A stretch of DNA of 64,000 nucleotides, from assembly GCA_014905825.1 (NCBI GenBank), contig JACGCN010000032.1, positions 248,001 through 312,000 on the forward strand, in the 5' to 3' direction. A model generated the notes under the pieces. It ran no database searches and was not told the origin of the DNA. It saw only the letters and a list, made by a program, of their open reading frames with translations. The stretch's first letter is position 1; each line of letters opens with the position of its first letter. This document shows, piece after piece, positions 42,760 through 53,701 of this stretch. The position numbers and the translations under genes are program-made. Source of the DNA: Lyophyllum atratum. Taxonomy: Eukaryota; Basidiomycota; Agaricomycetes; Agaricales; Lyophyllaceae.

Positions 42760-44930
42760 GGAGAATTCCAGTTGAAGAGATCGAAGTAAGTAATTCAATA
42801 TTCCTTCATGAAAACCGTTGATAGGACTTCTCTTACAAATTGAAAAGATATTTGGAAGATACAGTAATAGTGGACGAGCTGGGAATGGATCAAATATGGC
42901 AAGCGGTCAACGTATGCCAACAACGCTTTCTGCAAGTTGATCGCTCAGCAATTAATTATGACAACGAGACTGTCCCTGGCAACGCCAAGATGGACGCGTC
43001 ACGAATGTTCTACCTGAAGCTTGCGCGAGAACAGGTGAGCTTCACCAAGATATCCCATTCTTGCTCACATTGTGTCCTACACAGACACGTCGTGCTGTGC
43101 CTCTCTCACGTCTCTCGGTTCACCAGTGTAACTGTAAGTCTATGCATGCTCCGCATCATGAATGTTAGGTATCCTTACACTTTCTAAGTCCCATGTACTT
43201 GCCCATGTCCTAAACCCCCCTACGGCACCAACAGCATGTTCGACAGTTCCGGCCCGAAAATCTCGAGAACACCGTCGGAAGCCCACAACAAGGAGGATCC
43301 TGAAGGCACCGACGTGCTGCGACACTTTTCAGCTACTGCTGGCGATGAGGATTTACAGCTCCAATACCAGCGCAGTATCGGCGGTATCGGTCCGATGCAG
43401 GAGCTTCAGGACCGGGGATACATTTGCTATCAAAGTCACTGGCTCATCGTCATTGCTGTGTTCACGTATGCCAGGTGGCAATGTTTTCGGCCCTTGCATG
43501 ACTATCGCTGCCACTGAGAAAGCACGTCCGTCAGTTGTTCTAGGTGAGGATCACAGCAGAGTCTCTGACCGCTTATACAGCTCTAGAGAAATGAGTGCAG
43601 GTTGAACACTTGAAGCCGTCGCGAGAGGACTGGGATATTGGGTCAGTTTCTTGTCCACGAAATTACTGAAATGGGCGTATCTTTCAAGACCGGGCGCCAT
43701 TTCTGATCAATCACATCGTCGCTGCTCGAGAAACGCAACATTTGGTGAGTTGTTGCTGCAAAGACACAGGGAAGGGCTAACCTAACTTACTTACGCTTCA
43801 GGCCTAACCTCTGTTCCAGGAATTCAGCACGGCCTCTTTCTGCGAGTGATCATGATCACCCTGACTACCCCAACATCCTCCACGACGACCTCTCATACTT
43901 TAGTACTCGACACGCTTCGGTGTTTATATACTACCATTCACAATAGACATATTCTGAGCATGAAACCGTCATACAATAGACATATCTTAGGTACAAAAAG
44001 TACCTGATGAGTCGCTACTTACCTCTGTTTTCTTTTATGAGTCAAGCGAAATTTTCGGTGTGGCACACGACACTGACCCTGAAATGTCCCTGACGATGCA
44101 AAGGTTGACGCGTTATACATATTCTGGAAAGCACAGAAGGCGGATCCAACTTGAAGACGCTTGAACCTCACCCAGGAACGGGTGAACTTGCCAAAGGTAT
44201 TCTACTCTTTGATGCGCCGTCTGCGCATCCTCACTGAACGTTGAACGCTGAAAGCTAACATGGGTAACTGCTATAAGTAGAAAAGGTAGATAGTTAAATG
44301 GACGGCCCAGGTGGCAGCAAAAAACTAACCTGAGCCTATTAAACATAGTACAACTTGGTCCTCAAGCCTCAGACCTCGAATACCGTTTTGGCCATTATTT
44401 CAATTTGCCCTCTGTCAACCTTCGTTGACACGGGATCACGGCGGGCTGGCGGGGGAGGTGGCAGAGCCGTGTCCCAGGGGCACGCCGTTATAGAGTGTTA
44501 TCTTACTGCCCGCAAGATGGCTGGGACGATGGTAGTGAGCTCATGACTAGATATTTCGATTGCTTTGACGGTTTAGGAAAAATATTTGACGGGGGTTTCA
44601 ACTTTAATCATGTCTTGGTCACATCTCAAGCTTGCTTCCTTATTGTGCTTTCCGAACCTATAACATAGGACATCGCAGAAGTCTCCAGGTCCTTTATTGC
44701 GTCGCACGACAACTGAGGGCTGTGGTGGTCGGGCGGGGTCCAAACTACTATCTCGCACTCATATCTATCCTAACACTATACATCACGTACATCCTAACCC
44801 TCATCCCGTGCCTCGCACGGGTAACTGCTAGTGATGTTCAAAAGATGAATGGGTGTCGCTTCAAATTGGTTCGCCCCCGCGACGTCCCAAACGGGCGCGC
44901 GGATGTCGACCGTAAGACGGTGAGGTTGCG
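42760..44930. other. 2.2 kb without a supported gene
   Basis: Short frames such as 42840-43040 (MKRYLEDTVIVDELGMDQIW onward, ending at a plausible GTGAGC donor at 43033) may be exons of an unrecognised gene; I cannot extend them. 43236-43517 is open but without recognisable domain. The rest shows nothing. Confidence 0.3.
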
Positions 44931-44939
44931 GGACTGTGA

Positions 44940-45095
44940 TACAGTGTGATGGCGCCGTCGTCACCTGCTTGAGTTTGTTCTTTGCCACGGTCTCTATGAT
45001 CGTTCGCCTGACGACTGCGCTGCCCGTGAAGTAGATCTTGTCGATGAGCTGGTAGGAGCTGATCAAGGCGCCGTTCTGAGAATATTTACAATACT
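44940..45095 (-). pseudogene. Aldehyde dehydrogenase fragment
   Basis: The minus strand reads GALISSYQLIDKIYFTGSAV then VRRTIIETVAKNKLKQVT, matching the conserved block before the ALDH active site (xxIDKIxFTGSxxVGRxIxxxAAxxNLKxVTLELGG). The following LELGGKSP and catalytic Cys region are missing. A scrap about 45 residues long, not functional. Confidence 0.5.
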
Positions 45096-45099
45096 TCAA

Positions 45100-45775
45100 A
45101 CATACATGGCAGATTTGTCGTCCCTAAGTGGATGATCAGTCATATGATAGAAACAATGACGGCCAACAAACACTTACGATGACTCAAATCGGCTTGTGAC
45201 GGGTGTTGATCAGTCTATTTAAGTTGGTCTGTCACGAAAGGCTTGTTAGAGCGGTTTCTTTAAAGATGCTGTCTGTACACAACTCCATAGTCTGGCCCTT
45301 GATATTGTCGTCCCAGCCATTGTAATAGAACCACACACCCGGGTCGCGCCAGCTCCACCTGCTCTCCTTCGCCACATCGAAATGTACTTGGGTCGCGCTT
45401 TGGTCTTCATGCCGGACGGGGGTAGGGGTGAGAAAAGCAGTTGTTTACCGTTGAGCTGTGGCGTGAGAGGGAGGAGTGGTTGTCGGAACGGAAAAAGTAG
45501 GGACGGAAAACAAGGGGGCGGGTGTGGGTTTGTGGGTAAGGTCGGCCGAAGCCGTAGTGACCGTCACGAAGGAGATCTTGCTGTCGAGGTCGAGATCGAG
45601 GTCGAGCTGTCCGAGGAGGGAGACTCCGGCTCTTGAAGGAGGGTATTCAGAATCATGTGTCTAAACTGGGTGACATAACGTACCACCTTCTTCTCGGGAC
45701 GCAGATAGGTCTTTTAATTTTGGGGCCTGCTGCTGCATTTCTGTGACATTCCCTCCATTATCGCCCCCACCACCG
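45100..45775. other. No gene seen
   Basis: A minus-strand frame around 45240-45400 (WRDPGVWFYYNGWDD) looks protein-like but matches nothing I recognise. No start, stop or splice context supports it. Confidence 0.3.
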
Positions 45776-45779
45776 CTCG

Positions 45780-47720
45780 TTTGCGTCGATCGCATACATC
45801 AAACAACGAGGACTGTCCTGAACCGGGCGTCGTGAAGTGCCTGCTGGGGTCAATCTCCCAGATGACATCTCCGTCGTGCTTGCTAATGTACTTGTATTCA
45901 ACTTCGGAGGCTGGGAGCTTGACAGTGACTACGGAGAAGGACGAAGGTCAAACCAGGATCGGCGTGATGTGCCAAAGGGAAAAGTATTACCATGCCAGGT
46001 GGGTATGAGTGGGCGTTGAGGAGGAGAGCGTTGTCGGGGGACCAGTTACCCAAGGCGCCAGTGGACCCAACGAGGTAGATGTTTTCTGTATTTTGCATAA
46101 GCGACTCATTAAGGCTAACGGACCGAGGCTAGCGCACCTCCGAAAACTGTGTTTGCCTGGACATTGAACGATATCGTAACAGTCACATTACCTCCTCCGC
46201 TGCCCCCTACGCATGTGGAAGGCGCAGATAGATCCTTCGCGCCCCGACCCTTCTGCGCCGTCCCATTCCGAGCGCTCGAAACGTCAACAGCGCCGCATAA
46301 CTCCACGAATAATCCTCCGCACCCGTCGGCGACCCCTCCCCCTTACTGAACTGCTGCCCCTCCGCCCCACCAGCTGGTGTATATTTCGCGACGACACCGA
46401 CGAAGCTGTCAGCATACTCAGAGGCAGCGGTCACAATGATTTTGAAGGTAGCAGAGTTGACCTTGTAGGTGCCGACAGGCGTGCCTGGGACGAGGTTGGT
46501 GAAGAAGGGCTGGGAGAGGATGTTGACGGTGATGGATCTTTCATACGACGAGTGAGTCATAGAGCTGTTCAGCGACCGTGAGCGTGGTGATGTACCAAGA
46601 CTACCACAACTTTGAGCCTTGACCAAATGATAGATAGAAGTATCACGTACATTTCCGCCCAAATACTGGTCTTCGGGGAACCGACCCTGCCGAGGATGGT
46701 GCTTGCGTCTTGCCCGGAGCTGGTGCTTTTATTGTTCGCGTTATGTATCCGGTGGTGGTGTTCCAATACGACTGAGGTCCCATAAGCGACGCTATGCAAT
46801 GCCTGAGGGAGGATGTGACGTACCTGGAGCGAACATAGAGCATCTGTCGCCTGTTTTGTGTAGCTCGAAGCGGCGTCCGTTTACCGAGGGTGGTAGCTAG
46901 CGCTATGCTATGCCTTGGCGGAACGCACGATGCTGCACTGCAGTGGTGAAGAAAGAAGTAGACTGGACGTCGGACCAGATATCGAGGCTGAATACCAGAA
47001 AATGTTACCAAGAGATAACTTGAAATGACGCAAACGAGACGTACCTAAGCTTATTCCAGTTGCCAGCCAGGTAGTCGAGGTTCACCTTGATGACGGGCCA
47101 CAAAGTATCGGAGACGTACGACTGGTTGTTTTGCGAGATCAAATAGTTGCCCCAAGTAAAAAGCGCATTCGCTCGTAACGCGGGCCCGTCTGGATGAAAA
47201 GAGGACGAGGTCAACGGTACACGCGTACTGACGTAAGAACGTCGTACCTCGTTGCAGCTCCCTATAGAAAATCATGGCATTATAAGCGAAGTCATCAGAA
47301 GAGGAACAATAAAGAACTCACACAGTAGAGTTCTGCCCGAAAACCGAGTTGAACCAATAATTCATCCCCAACATCAAAACCGTCGCCTCATTCTCGTAGA
47401 TGCAGAACTGGGGCTGCGCGAGGCCGTCTCGCACCAGGAGGAACCGACGCCTTCTGCACAATCCCCTGCGAAACCATGTAACAGTCAATACGTCGCCTCA
47501 ACCCCGCATCCCCGCCCCCCGTGTACCTACCGTAATCGTATCAGCCTCTCATCATGTCGAAGCAGAATAGTCGGATCGGACGTACTGATCAATAAGCGCC
47601 TGAAAAACAATGGCCGAATCGCGCGTCTAGGTGAAGAGGTAGTCACTGTTGGGATCGCCGGAGGAGGGAGAGGCGACGACGATGCAGCTTCTCGGGTTGA
47701 GCGTGTGGCCCACATATGAC
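45780..47720 (-). pseudogene. Glucoamylase (GH15 + CBM20), inactivated
   Basis: Read on the minus strand, pieces appear in the order of a fungal glucoamylase. They include SCIVVASPSSGDPNSDYLFT; DGPALRANALFTWGNYLISQ, DTLWPVIKVNLDYLAGNWN, TSFFTTAVQHRAFRQG, QSYWNTTTGYI, ITVNILSQPFFTNLVPGTPV, VAKYTPAGGAEGQQFSKGEG and DYSWSYAALLTF. The CBM20 starch-binding domain follows (VTISFNVQANTVFG, ENIYLVGSTGALGNWSPDNA, YKYISKHDGDVIWEIDPSR). The WTRDSA motif has its Trp codon changed to TAG (plus-strand CTA near 47628), and several frame changes are needed elsewhere. No signal-peptide exon was found. A secreted starch-degrading enzyme in life, now dead. Confidence 0.85.
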
Positions 47721-47940
47721 AGTGGACAACTGCTCAAACGTTCAGTTTGGGCTCTCGCAAGTTGCCGTGATTCGATCAGTATCACTTGATTCGATCAACA
47801 TCACTTGATGCTGCCGACATTCCCACCATAGTTGAAGAAAGGAATAACCTCGTTCTATATAAATAGAACTCGGAACCTCTCCGATGTTTCGGTCAGGTGT
47901 CTGACGAGTGCAGGTAACATTAGACCGCAAGACGAACACC

Positions 47941-48528
47941 TTATAGGCAAATGCGCACCGAGTTAACTCGTCTCGGAGCTTGGCGACCCGACGACGATCG
48001 GGCAGCAGGCATTGCGGAAATACGGCCGTCCAATCGATAGAGCTTCTCTTTCAAGGCTTCGATGTCATCGTTGTTCTGGCTCATTCGCTGAGAGAACCCT
48101 GTTATCGTCAGGAACTATAGAAGGAATCTACCGCTCACGTCAATGGCCTTCAGGACTTCCAGCAAGGTCCCGATGGCAGCCTTGATCGGTGATCCCACCA
48201 CTGGAACTGCGTCTGCGATGGGTTGTATGACAGTAAGCCGGAAATCGCGTAATCCCGGGCTTTATGAGCGAAAGAGTCGCGCCGTCCTTCGGAATCGATT
48301 CGGACAACGCTGGTAGAAACAGCCTGGCCGAAATTATTGTTTGCATTGTCAGTACAGGCCGAAGTAGCAGCGATTGTCGACAAGGGCATAGATCGGGACA
48401 CGAGAGCACGCAACGAGAGGTCGGATCCATTGGTAAGAGGTGCAGGCGTGGAAGCACGCTTGAATCGAATCGCGACGAGTTTCCCGAAACTTGAAGTCCC
48501 GCTGGTTGACTTAGACTTTGGAGGCATT
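47941..48528 (-). pseudogene. NLR/STAND N-terminal domain gene, frameshifted
   Basis: Starts MPPKSKSTSGTSSFGKLVAI at 48528. A later frame reads LTVIQPIADAVPVVGSPIKA, AIGTLLEVLKAID, then a GTGAGC intron and NNDDIEALKEKLYRLDGRIS before a stop at 47941. The block A-DA-P-V-G-x-x-K-A-A-I-G-x-LL is the helical N-terminal adaptor found on many Agaricomycete STAND proteins. Between KARDYAIS and this block the frame shifts by one (near 48240). No NACHT or other effector follows, so only the N-terminal domain remains. A LINE copy is inserted 15 nt upstream of the ATG. Confidence 0.65.
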
Positions 48529-48543
48529 GAATAGAAAGAAAAT

Positions 48544-48559
48544 AGAAACAATGGTTGAC
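48544..48559. repeat. LINE target site duplication, left copy
   Basis: AGAAACAATGGTTGAC occurs here and again at 49014-49029 directly after the poly(A). Confidence 0.9.
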
Positions 48560-49013
48560 GAGCATTGAGGTTCGCAACCGCTGGCGCAAGGCCATGAACG
48601 ACAGACTCACAACTGGAACGTCTCATGACGGACCGCAAGTTTGATCATAAGGCCTTGTCGAAAGACGTAGTACTAGATACATGGAAAGAGGTACTACATG
48701 ATAAAGAGAACCTCCCGGAAGATTGGACGGGAGTGGCCGTGGTTTTAGTGGGTATGGACCCGGCCCCACAGCTTGGAGTAGGATGAGTAGGGTGATGATG
48801 AAGTAGCTGTGAGGGTCGGGGGTCTTCGAGCCCCACACTCAGTGCGTAACGCATTTCCCCGGCGGTGGCTTTTGATCGTGTTTCGGATTACTCTTAGATG
48901 GGGTTGTAATTCCCTGTCGCAGCCAGCGGGCACGGTGGACGACGACTTTGGCGTTATCTTCCGTGTTGCCCTAACGGGCAACGCTCCACCAAAAAAAAAA
49001 AAAAAAAAAAAAA
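48560..49013 (+). mobile_element. 5'-truncated LINE (non-LTR retrotransposon)
   Basis: A 454-bp insert ends in a run of 23-24 A and is flanked by a 16-bp direct repeat, the hallmarks of target-primed reverse transcription. Its 5' part encodes EVRNRWRKAMNDRLTT and, one base later, LMTDRKFDHKALSKDVVLDT followed by WKEVLHDKENLPEDW and VAVVLVG. From memory this order matches the C-terminal end of Agaricomycete LINE polyproteins. A one-base insertion near 48613 breaks the frame. The remaining 250 bp are 3' UTR. The exact TSD and pure poly(A) suggest a fairly recent insertion. Confidence 0.88.
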
Positions 49014-49039
49014 AGAAACAATGGTTGACTGTCAAGGAA

Positions 49040-49635
49040 GGAGATTCTGAAGCCAGGTAGTTATGAAGCTGTGCGTAGCTGTAGCCTGTGCATAGCTGTG
49101 CCCTCAGATGTCATTGAGGGTCACGGTTGTGATCGCTCTGATCGAGAAATCAACGAGCCTCGAATCCGCTTGCCAAACACGGTCATCACCGACGACGGCC
49201 CACGGGCAAGCATCGGTTGCGTCCATCTCGACCCTCGACATTCGCCATAAAATCCTTATCCTTTCGCAGACGCTCCTCATCGTAGACTACCCCGTGCACG
49301 CCCTCGATCTCGATGGAAATTGGGTGTCGCAGCCACTTCTTTCTCAAGCTCGAGAACCCACACCAATTCAATTCTTGTTGTCAGACGTTCCTGTATAGCA
49401 CGTATGTTGAGTCAACGAGGAGTTCTTGAAATGCATGACGCACGGAAGAGGAATACTGTGAGCATCAGCAAGACACCAGGCCATTAGCGCTTTAGCGTCT
49501 ACATCCAACAATATTACACATTATATTTTGACAGTGTCCAGGGGGAAAAAAAGAAGCTGTGCTATACATGTAAGGGCAAGCAGAAATAACCAGTACCATA
49601 CTAAAAGGCCCATTAAAAAGTCCAACACACCAACC
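49040..49635. other. Gene-less; original upstream flank of the NLR-domain gene
   Basis: Before the LINE inserted, the bases after 49030 were next to the NLR-domain start codon, so this stretch held its promoter. No supported exon. A short duplication (AGCTGTGCGTAGCTGTAGCC, TGCATAGCTGTG) lies near 49065-49105. Confidence 0.45.
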
Positions 49636-49639
49636 CCCT

Positions 49640-51305
49640 CTATCGGAACGACTCCGGCCCACCAGGATACGGCCGACTCGTCACATCCCTCTCCTCCCTC
49701 CCACCCGCCTCAAAATCCGCAAACGGATCCTTCCCATCCTTCCCATCCACCTCATAGCCCTTCGCATCTCCCCCCGAATACCCCGGCGGCTTCCCATCAT
49801 ACGGCGGCACGAACGACTCGTCGTGCCTGGGTGGCGCGCCAGCCGGGGCGGCGTACTGGGGTTGGCCAGAGTACGGATTGGGCCCACCACTGCCGTAGGA
49901 ATAGGAGAGGTTGGGGACGGAGGCGTTGTAGGGCGGGTTGTAGTGGGAGGGAAAATCGCCGGTGCGGATTTGGCTGGAGGGGGCGCGGCTGGCGTTGGCG
50001 GGGCTGGTGGGGTCGAGGAGTTGGCGGTAGTAGGCGAAGGCGAGCATCGTGAAGAGGGAGGCGAGGACTAAGCGGGGGGAGGGGAGGGGTTAGTGAGGGG
50101 AAGGTGGTCGGGAGGGGAAGATGTACCTGTTAGGATTAGGAATGCGACGACCTCTGACCATGAGTCGCGGTCCCAGTATTTACGACACCCTATGGATAAT
50201 CAGTATAATTCCATTAAATGATCAAAGGACGAACAAGCAGCAGCTTCCTCGGGATCGAGGATGTCAGCTTCGATAGGCCCCCAGAATCCATACTGAATCA
50301 GCGGTCAGCAAATATGTCAACAGAACGATATCCAGGAAGGGCATACGTAGACGACACGCTTATTTGTAGTAAGCGTCGTGCACTCTGAAATGATATCATT
50401 CTATGACACAGAACTCAGTGAACGTCACAAGAAGGTGTTGTACAATCAGGGATATACCTTCCAGATAAAATGCGTGACGACGCGCGCGAGGCCCGAGCCA
50501 ATGACAATAAGGGTCGCGAAGGATGCGAGGAAGGTGTATACCCGGACGAGTCCCACGCGTTGCTGAAGGTAAATTAGACATAGGAATGGGGACTAGGCGT
50601 CGTTGAAACAACTTACAGCAGCCGCGCTATACATTCCGAATACCTGAGATGTTTCTCAGTTTACGCCTTGCAACACTGTACGCATATGCCACTTACTCCT
50701 ATGACAAAGATCGCCATATATAATGCGCCCAGCGCAATTGAAAGATTCGCAATATGCGGTACATTTTCTGTGGAGACCTTTACATAGGTGGTCAGAGAGT
50801 ACGAAATAGGGACACGTACGAGTTCTGTCGATGTCATAGCTTCTAATCCAGCCAATCTACATCCCAGTGGTGAGTGAGCATTAAAGTCATGCGAGCAAAG
50901 CACATGGACGCCGTACACCACTGAAGGGATAAGAGTGTCAGAAGTGTCAATAGCAAGATTACTAGGTACGCACGAGAACAAGCCCCATATGGCACCAAGA
51001 AACGCGGCTGGCGGTAATAGTTTAGAACGTGAATGAGCGCAGTAGAATGAGACGTACTCGAAATCACAATAGGTCGCAGGTTTCGTCGATAAACGCGGGT
51101 TACAAAGGCATATGATGGTGGGGCGCCTGAAACGACGAATGACTTTATCAGTATGGTATACATATACAGAGATCCTCCTTCTGCGAAGGCATCTTCGCAA
51201 TGAGGATCTGATGGGCAGGCACTTGCCTGAAACAAGGCATTAAGACGACGTAGTCAACTGTGAGTGTGAATGGGATTGACCTTGGGGCGGTGGTCTGGTG
51301 TTCAT
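49640..51305 (-). CDS. Four-TM membrane protein, paralogue 1
   Basis: Many short exons on the minus strand. Clear pieces: start MNTRPPPQ (51305), ENVPHIANLSIALGALYMAI, VFGMYSAA, QQRVGLVRVYTFLASFATLI with VIGSGLARVVTHFIWK, NDIISECTTL, YGFWGPIEADILDPEEAAA, DSWSEVVAFLILT and a last exon MLAFAYYRQLLDPTSPANAS ending GREERDVTSRPYPGGPESFR. Four hydrophobic segments and a long cytosolic-type tail rich in P, Y, G and N fit an Agaricomycete four-TM family of unknown function. Exons between 50820 and 51280 are not fully resolved. It is divergent with, and homologous to, the gene at 51925. Confidence 0.75.
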
Positions 51306-51309
51306 TGCG

Positions 51310-51920
51310 GTTTGCTCGTAAGAAACGCGCAGAGGAGTAGTTGGAAGGCGTTATAGGCGTGGAGAAGTATGTGGATGGGAGACAAGATGAATGGTGGAGA
51401 AGCAGTGTCGAAGGTGCTGCGCGTGCTTGAACAGGTGGACAGTGGCGGTGCTTTGCTTGGCAGGGCCCTTAGATGACAACAGCGGTCATCGCGGCATCCA
51501 TTGTCGTAAGTTTCCATTGACTTCTATTCATACGTACACGGACTGGCAGCTACAAAGTATGGATATCACAAAAATAGGGACGAATGGCAGAATTCCATGC
51601 ACTGGGTCCGTCGTCAAGCCGCATTGTTAGGTCCGTGTTCTCATGTACCGAGACCAGTCACCATGCATCACGACTCAACTCATGGCGGGAAAATGTGGGT
51701 TCGACATGGCCTATATAAGAGCCTGTCGATCATCAAGCGCCCACTCGACATCGTGTTTATCCTCGATCCCGCAGAGCGGATAGCGAAATGTAGACTTGCT
51801 CCATGTTGTGATGGTCTTTGATGCCGGGATAGTCGGCCTGTAGTGCAGCCGAGGCATCTTATTATGCGCCATCAGGCTTTTTCCCTCCTTGTCCGGTACC
51901 ACCTCCAGCAGCAGACAAGA
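51310..51920. promoter_or_regulatory. Shared promoter region of the two four-TM genes
   Basis: Separates two divergent paralogues; CCTATATAAG near 51711 is a good TATA element for the rightward gene. No coding exon is supported. Confidence 0.55.
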
Positions 51921-51924
51921 AGAC

Positions 51925-53593
51925 ATGTTGACACGTCCTCCCCCGCTCCAGTTGCAACGTGAGTCTATTCTAAGGCCGTATCCTACCGGCTACATCTATA
52001 TTTGGCAATTGCTCATGCCCGCGCCTCTATACAGTCGATAACACCTGTCCAGGTCCGTTGTCACCCCTCACCTCAACGAGGTATCTAATTCGGACGCTGA
52101 CACGAATATGATGTATTATCATAGGCCTGCGGCCGCCACCTCAGCCACAGCCCAAGCCTGAGGCTCAGGCTGAGCCGCAACCTGGGTACTTGTCGCAGAT
52201 TTACACGTTCGCTGCGCAGGTGTATCAAGCAAACTGGCGCAATTTGGTCATTGCTGGTACGTCGTGCCCAGCCTACTATCCCGTCATGCAGTACTCATGA
52301 CCGCGCCTCCTCAGTCGCCGCCGTCAACGCCCTCAGGTTTCTGATGTCGTATGTCCTTCATCCCTAGAATGCGCGATACCATCACTGACCACCACAACTT
52401 TGATCTATCCAGGGCGGTGTGTATTCTTATCAATCCCTACTTCTGCCTTGCTGAATCGGTAACCTCAGATCTCGACATTCCAAGACGTCGACTTTGACCA
52501 TACCCGTATGCCCCCACTTATAGTACTGCTGTAAGACGAGCCTCTTACAATTGCATCTTTGTGTAGACAATGTCCCAAAGCTGGCTCAAATCTCTCTCGC
52601 GCTGGGCGCGTTATACCTCCTCACTGCTGTACTCCAGATATTTGGTGCCGTCAGCGCTGCCATGGTACGTTCCATCCCAATCCCCATTCGATTGACCGAC
52701 CGCTGATACTTGGCCAACTTACCAGCAACATCTTACGTTGATCCGTATCTATGTGCATCTAGCATTCGTCTCAGCTCTCCTCATCACAGCGGCAGGTTTC
52801 GTCACGGGAGTGGAGTACTTCCTACTCGCTGTACGTTTGGGTAGTGCTTATCAGGATTGATGATGATTAACGATGCGTGTAGGAGGACATCATCAACGAG
52901 TGTGTCGCGCTATCCGTCAGCGGCAGCTGGATCTCCAAAGCCGTATTCGTAAGCATTCCGCAGCCTTCCTCTCTCCAGACTCTCACGCCAACCCCCTCCA
53001 GCGAGGCAAGCTCCGCCACGGTCAATCCCCTACCATCAAAATCGCGCAACAACGTACGTCCCCCTCCCTTCCCTTCTCCTTCCACCCACCATAACACCTC
53101 CGCACCAGAATGCCTAACCGCATGGTCCCGCGGCTCCATCTCCCAAGTCGTCGCCGTCTTCGCCTTCTCCCTCATCCCCGCCATCGCCTTCTTCCTCCTC
53201 GCCTACACCTACTATCGCCAAACCACCGACCCCTCCCACCCCGCCAGCCTCGCCATCTCCAAGCCCGGAGATGCATACGGTCTGGAGGCCTACCCCAACA
53301 ATGCTCGTAATGGGTATAGCCTGCTGTACAATGACAATGGCCCGGGCAATGGTGATGGGGACGTGGCCGACCCTCTACCGCACCATCAGGCTCGGCCTCA
53401 GCCACAGAGGCAGACGCAGATGAAGCAGCAGCAGCAGCAGCAGCGGCCTGTGATGCTGCAGATATCGCCTCTGATGCATTCGGCGTACAGCTTGACCCCG
53501 GGCCCGCCCAGCTTTGCGCCTCGTAGAGCGTATGGGTATGATAACGGGCCTCCGTACTTTGGTGTCGGACAGGATGGGAGCCGGTATGTTTGA
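51925..53593 (+). CDS. Four-TM membrane protein, paralogue 2
   Basis: Ten exons (51925-51958, 52125-52256, 52315-52348, 52413-52416, 52469-52505, 52567-52664, 52726-52830, 52883-52948, 53002-53053, 53109-53593) sum to 1047 nt, 348 aa, phases consistent. One exon would be 4 nt. The start MLTRPPPLQLQR mirrors paralogue 1. TM regions are NWRNLVIAGVAAVNALRFLM, AQISLALGALYLLTAVLQIF, LAFVSALLITAAGFVTGVEY and VVAVFAFSLIPAIAFFLLAY. EDIINECVAL parallels NDIISECTTL of paralogue 1. The tail has a CAG-encoded Gln tract (KQQQQQQRP) and is Pro/Tyr/Gly-rich. Function unknown; probably a membrane scaffold-like protein. Confidence 0.8.
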
Positions 53594-53701
53594 GGAAGGT
53601 AGTGGTGTATGATTAGGTATGGGGTATGTATTGTATTTCGTACATGGATGGATGTAATTAGGAATAACTGGGTTGAGACCGCTGAGACCGCTGGAGCATA
53701 C

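Noticed and set aside
45382..45664. Gly/Arg-rich plus-strand frames near the glucoamylase
   Set aside because: No homology or splice structure; low-complexity GAGGTCGAG-type sequence explains the openness.
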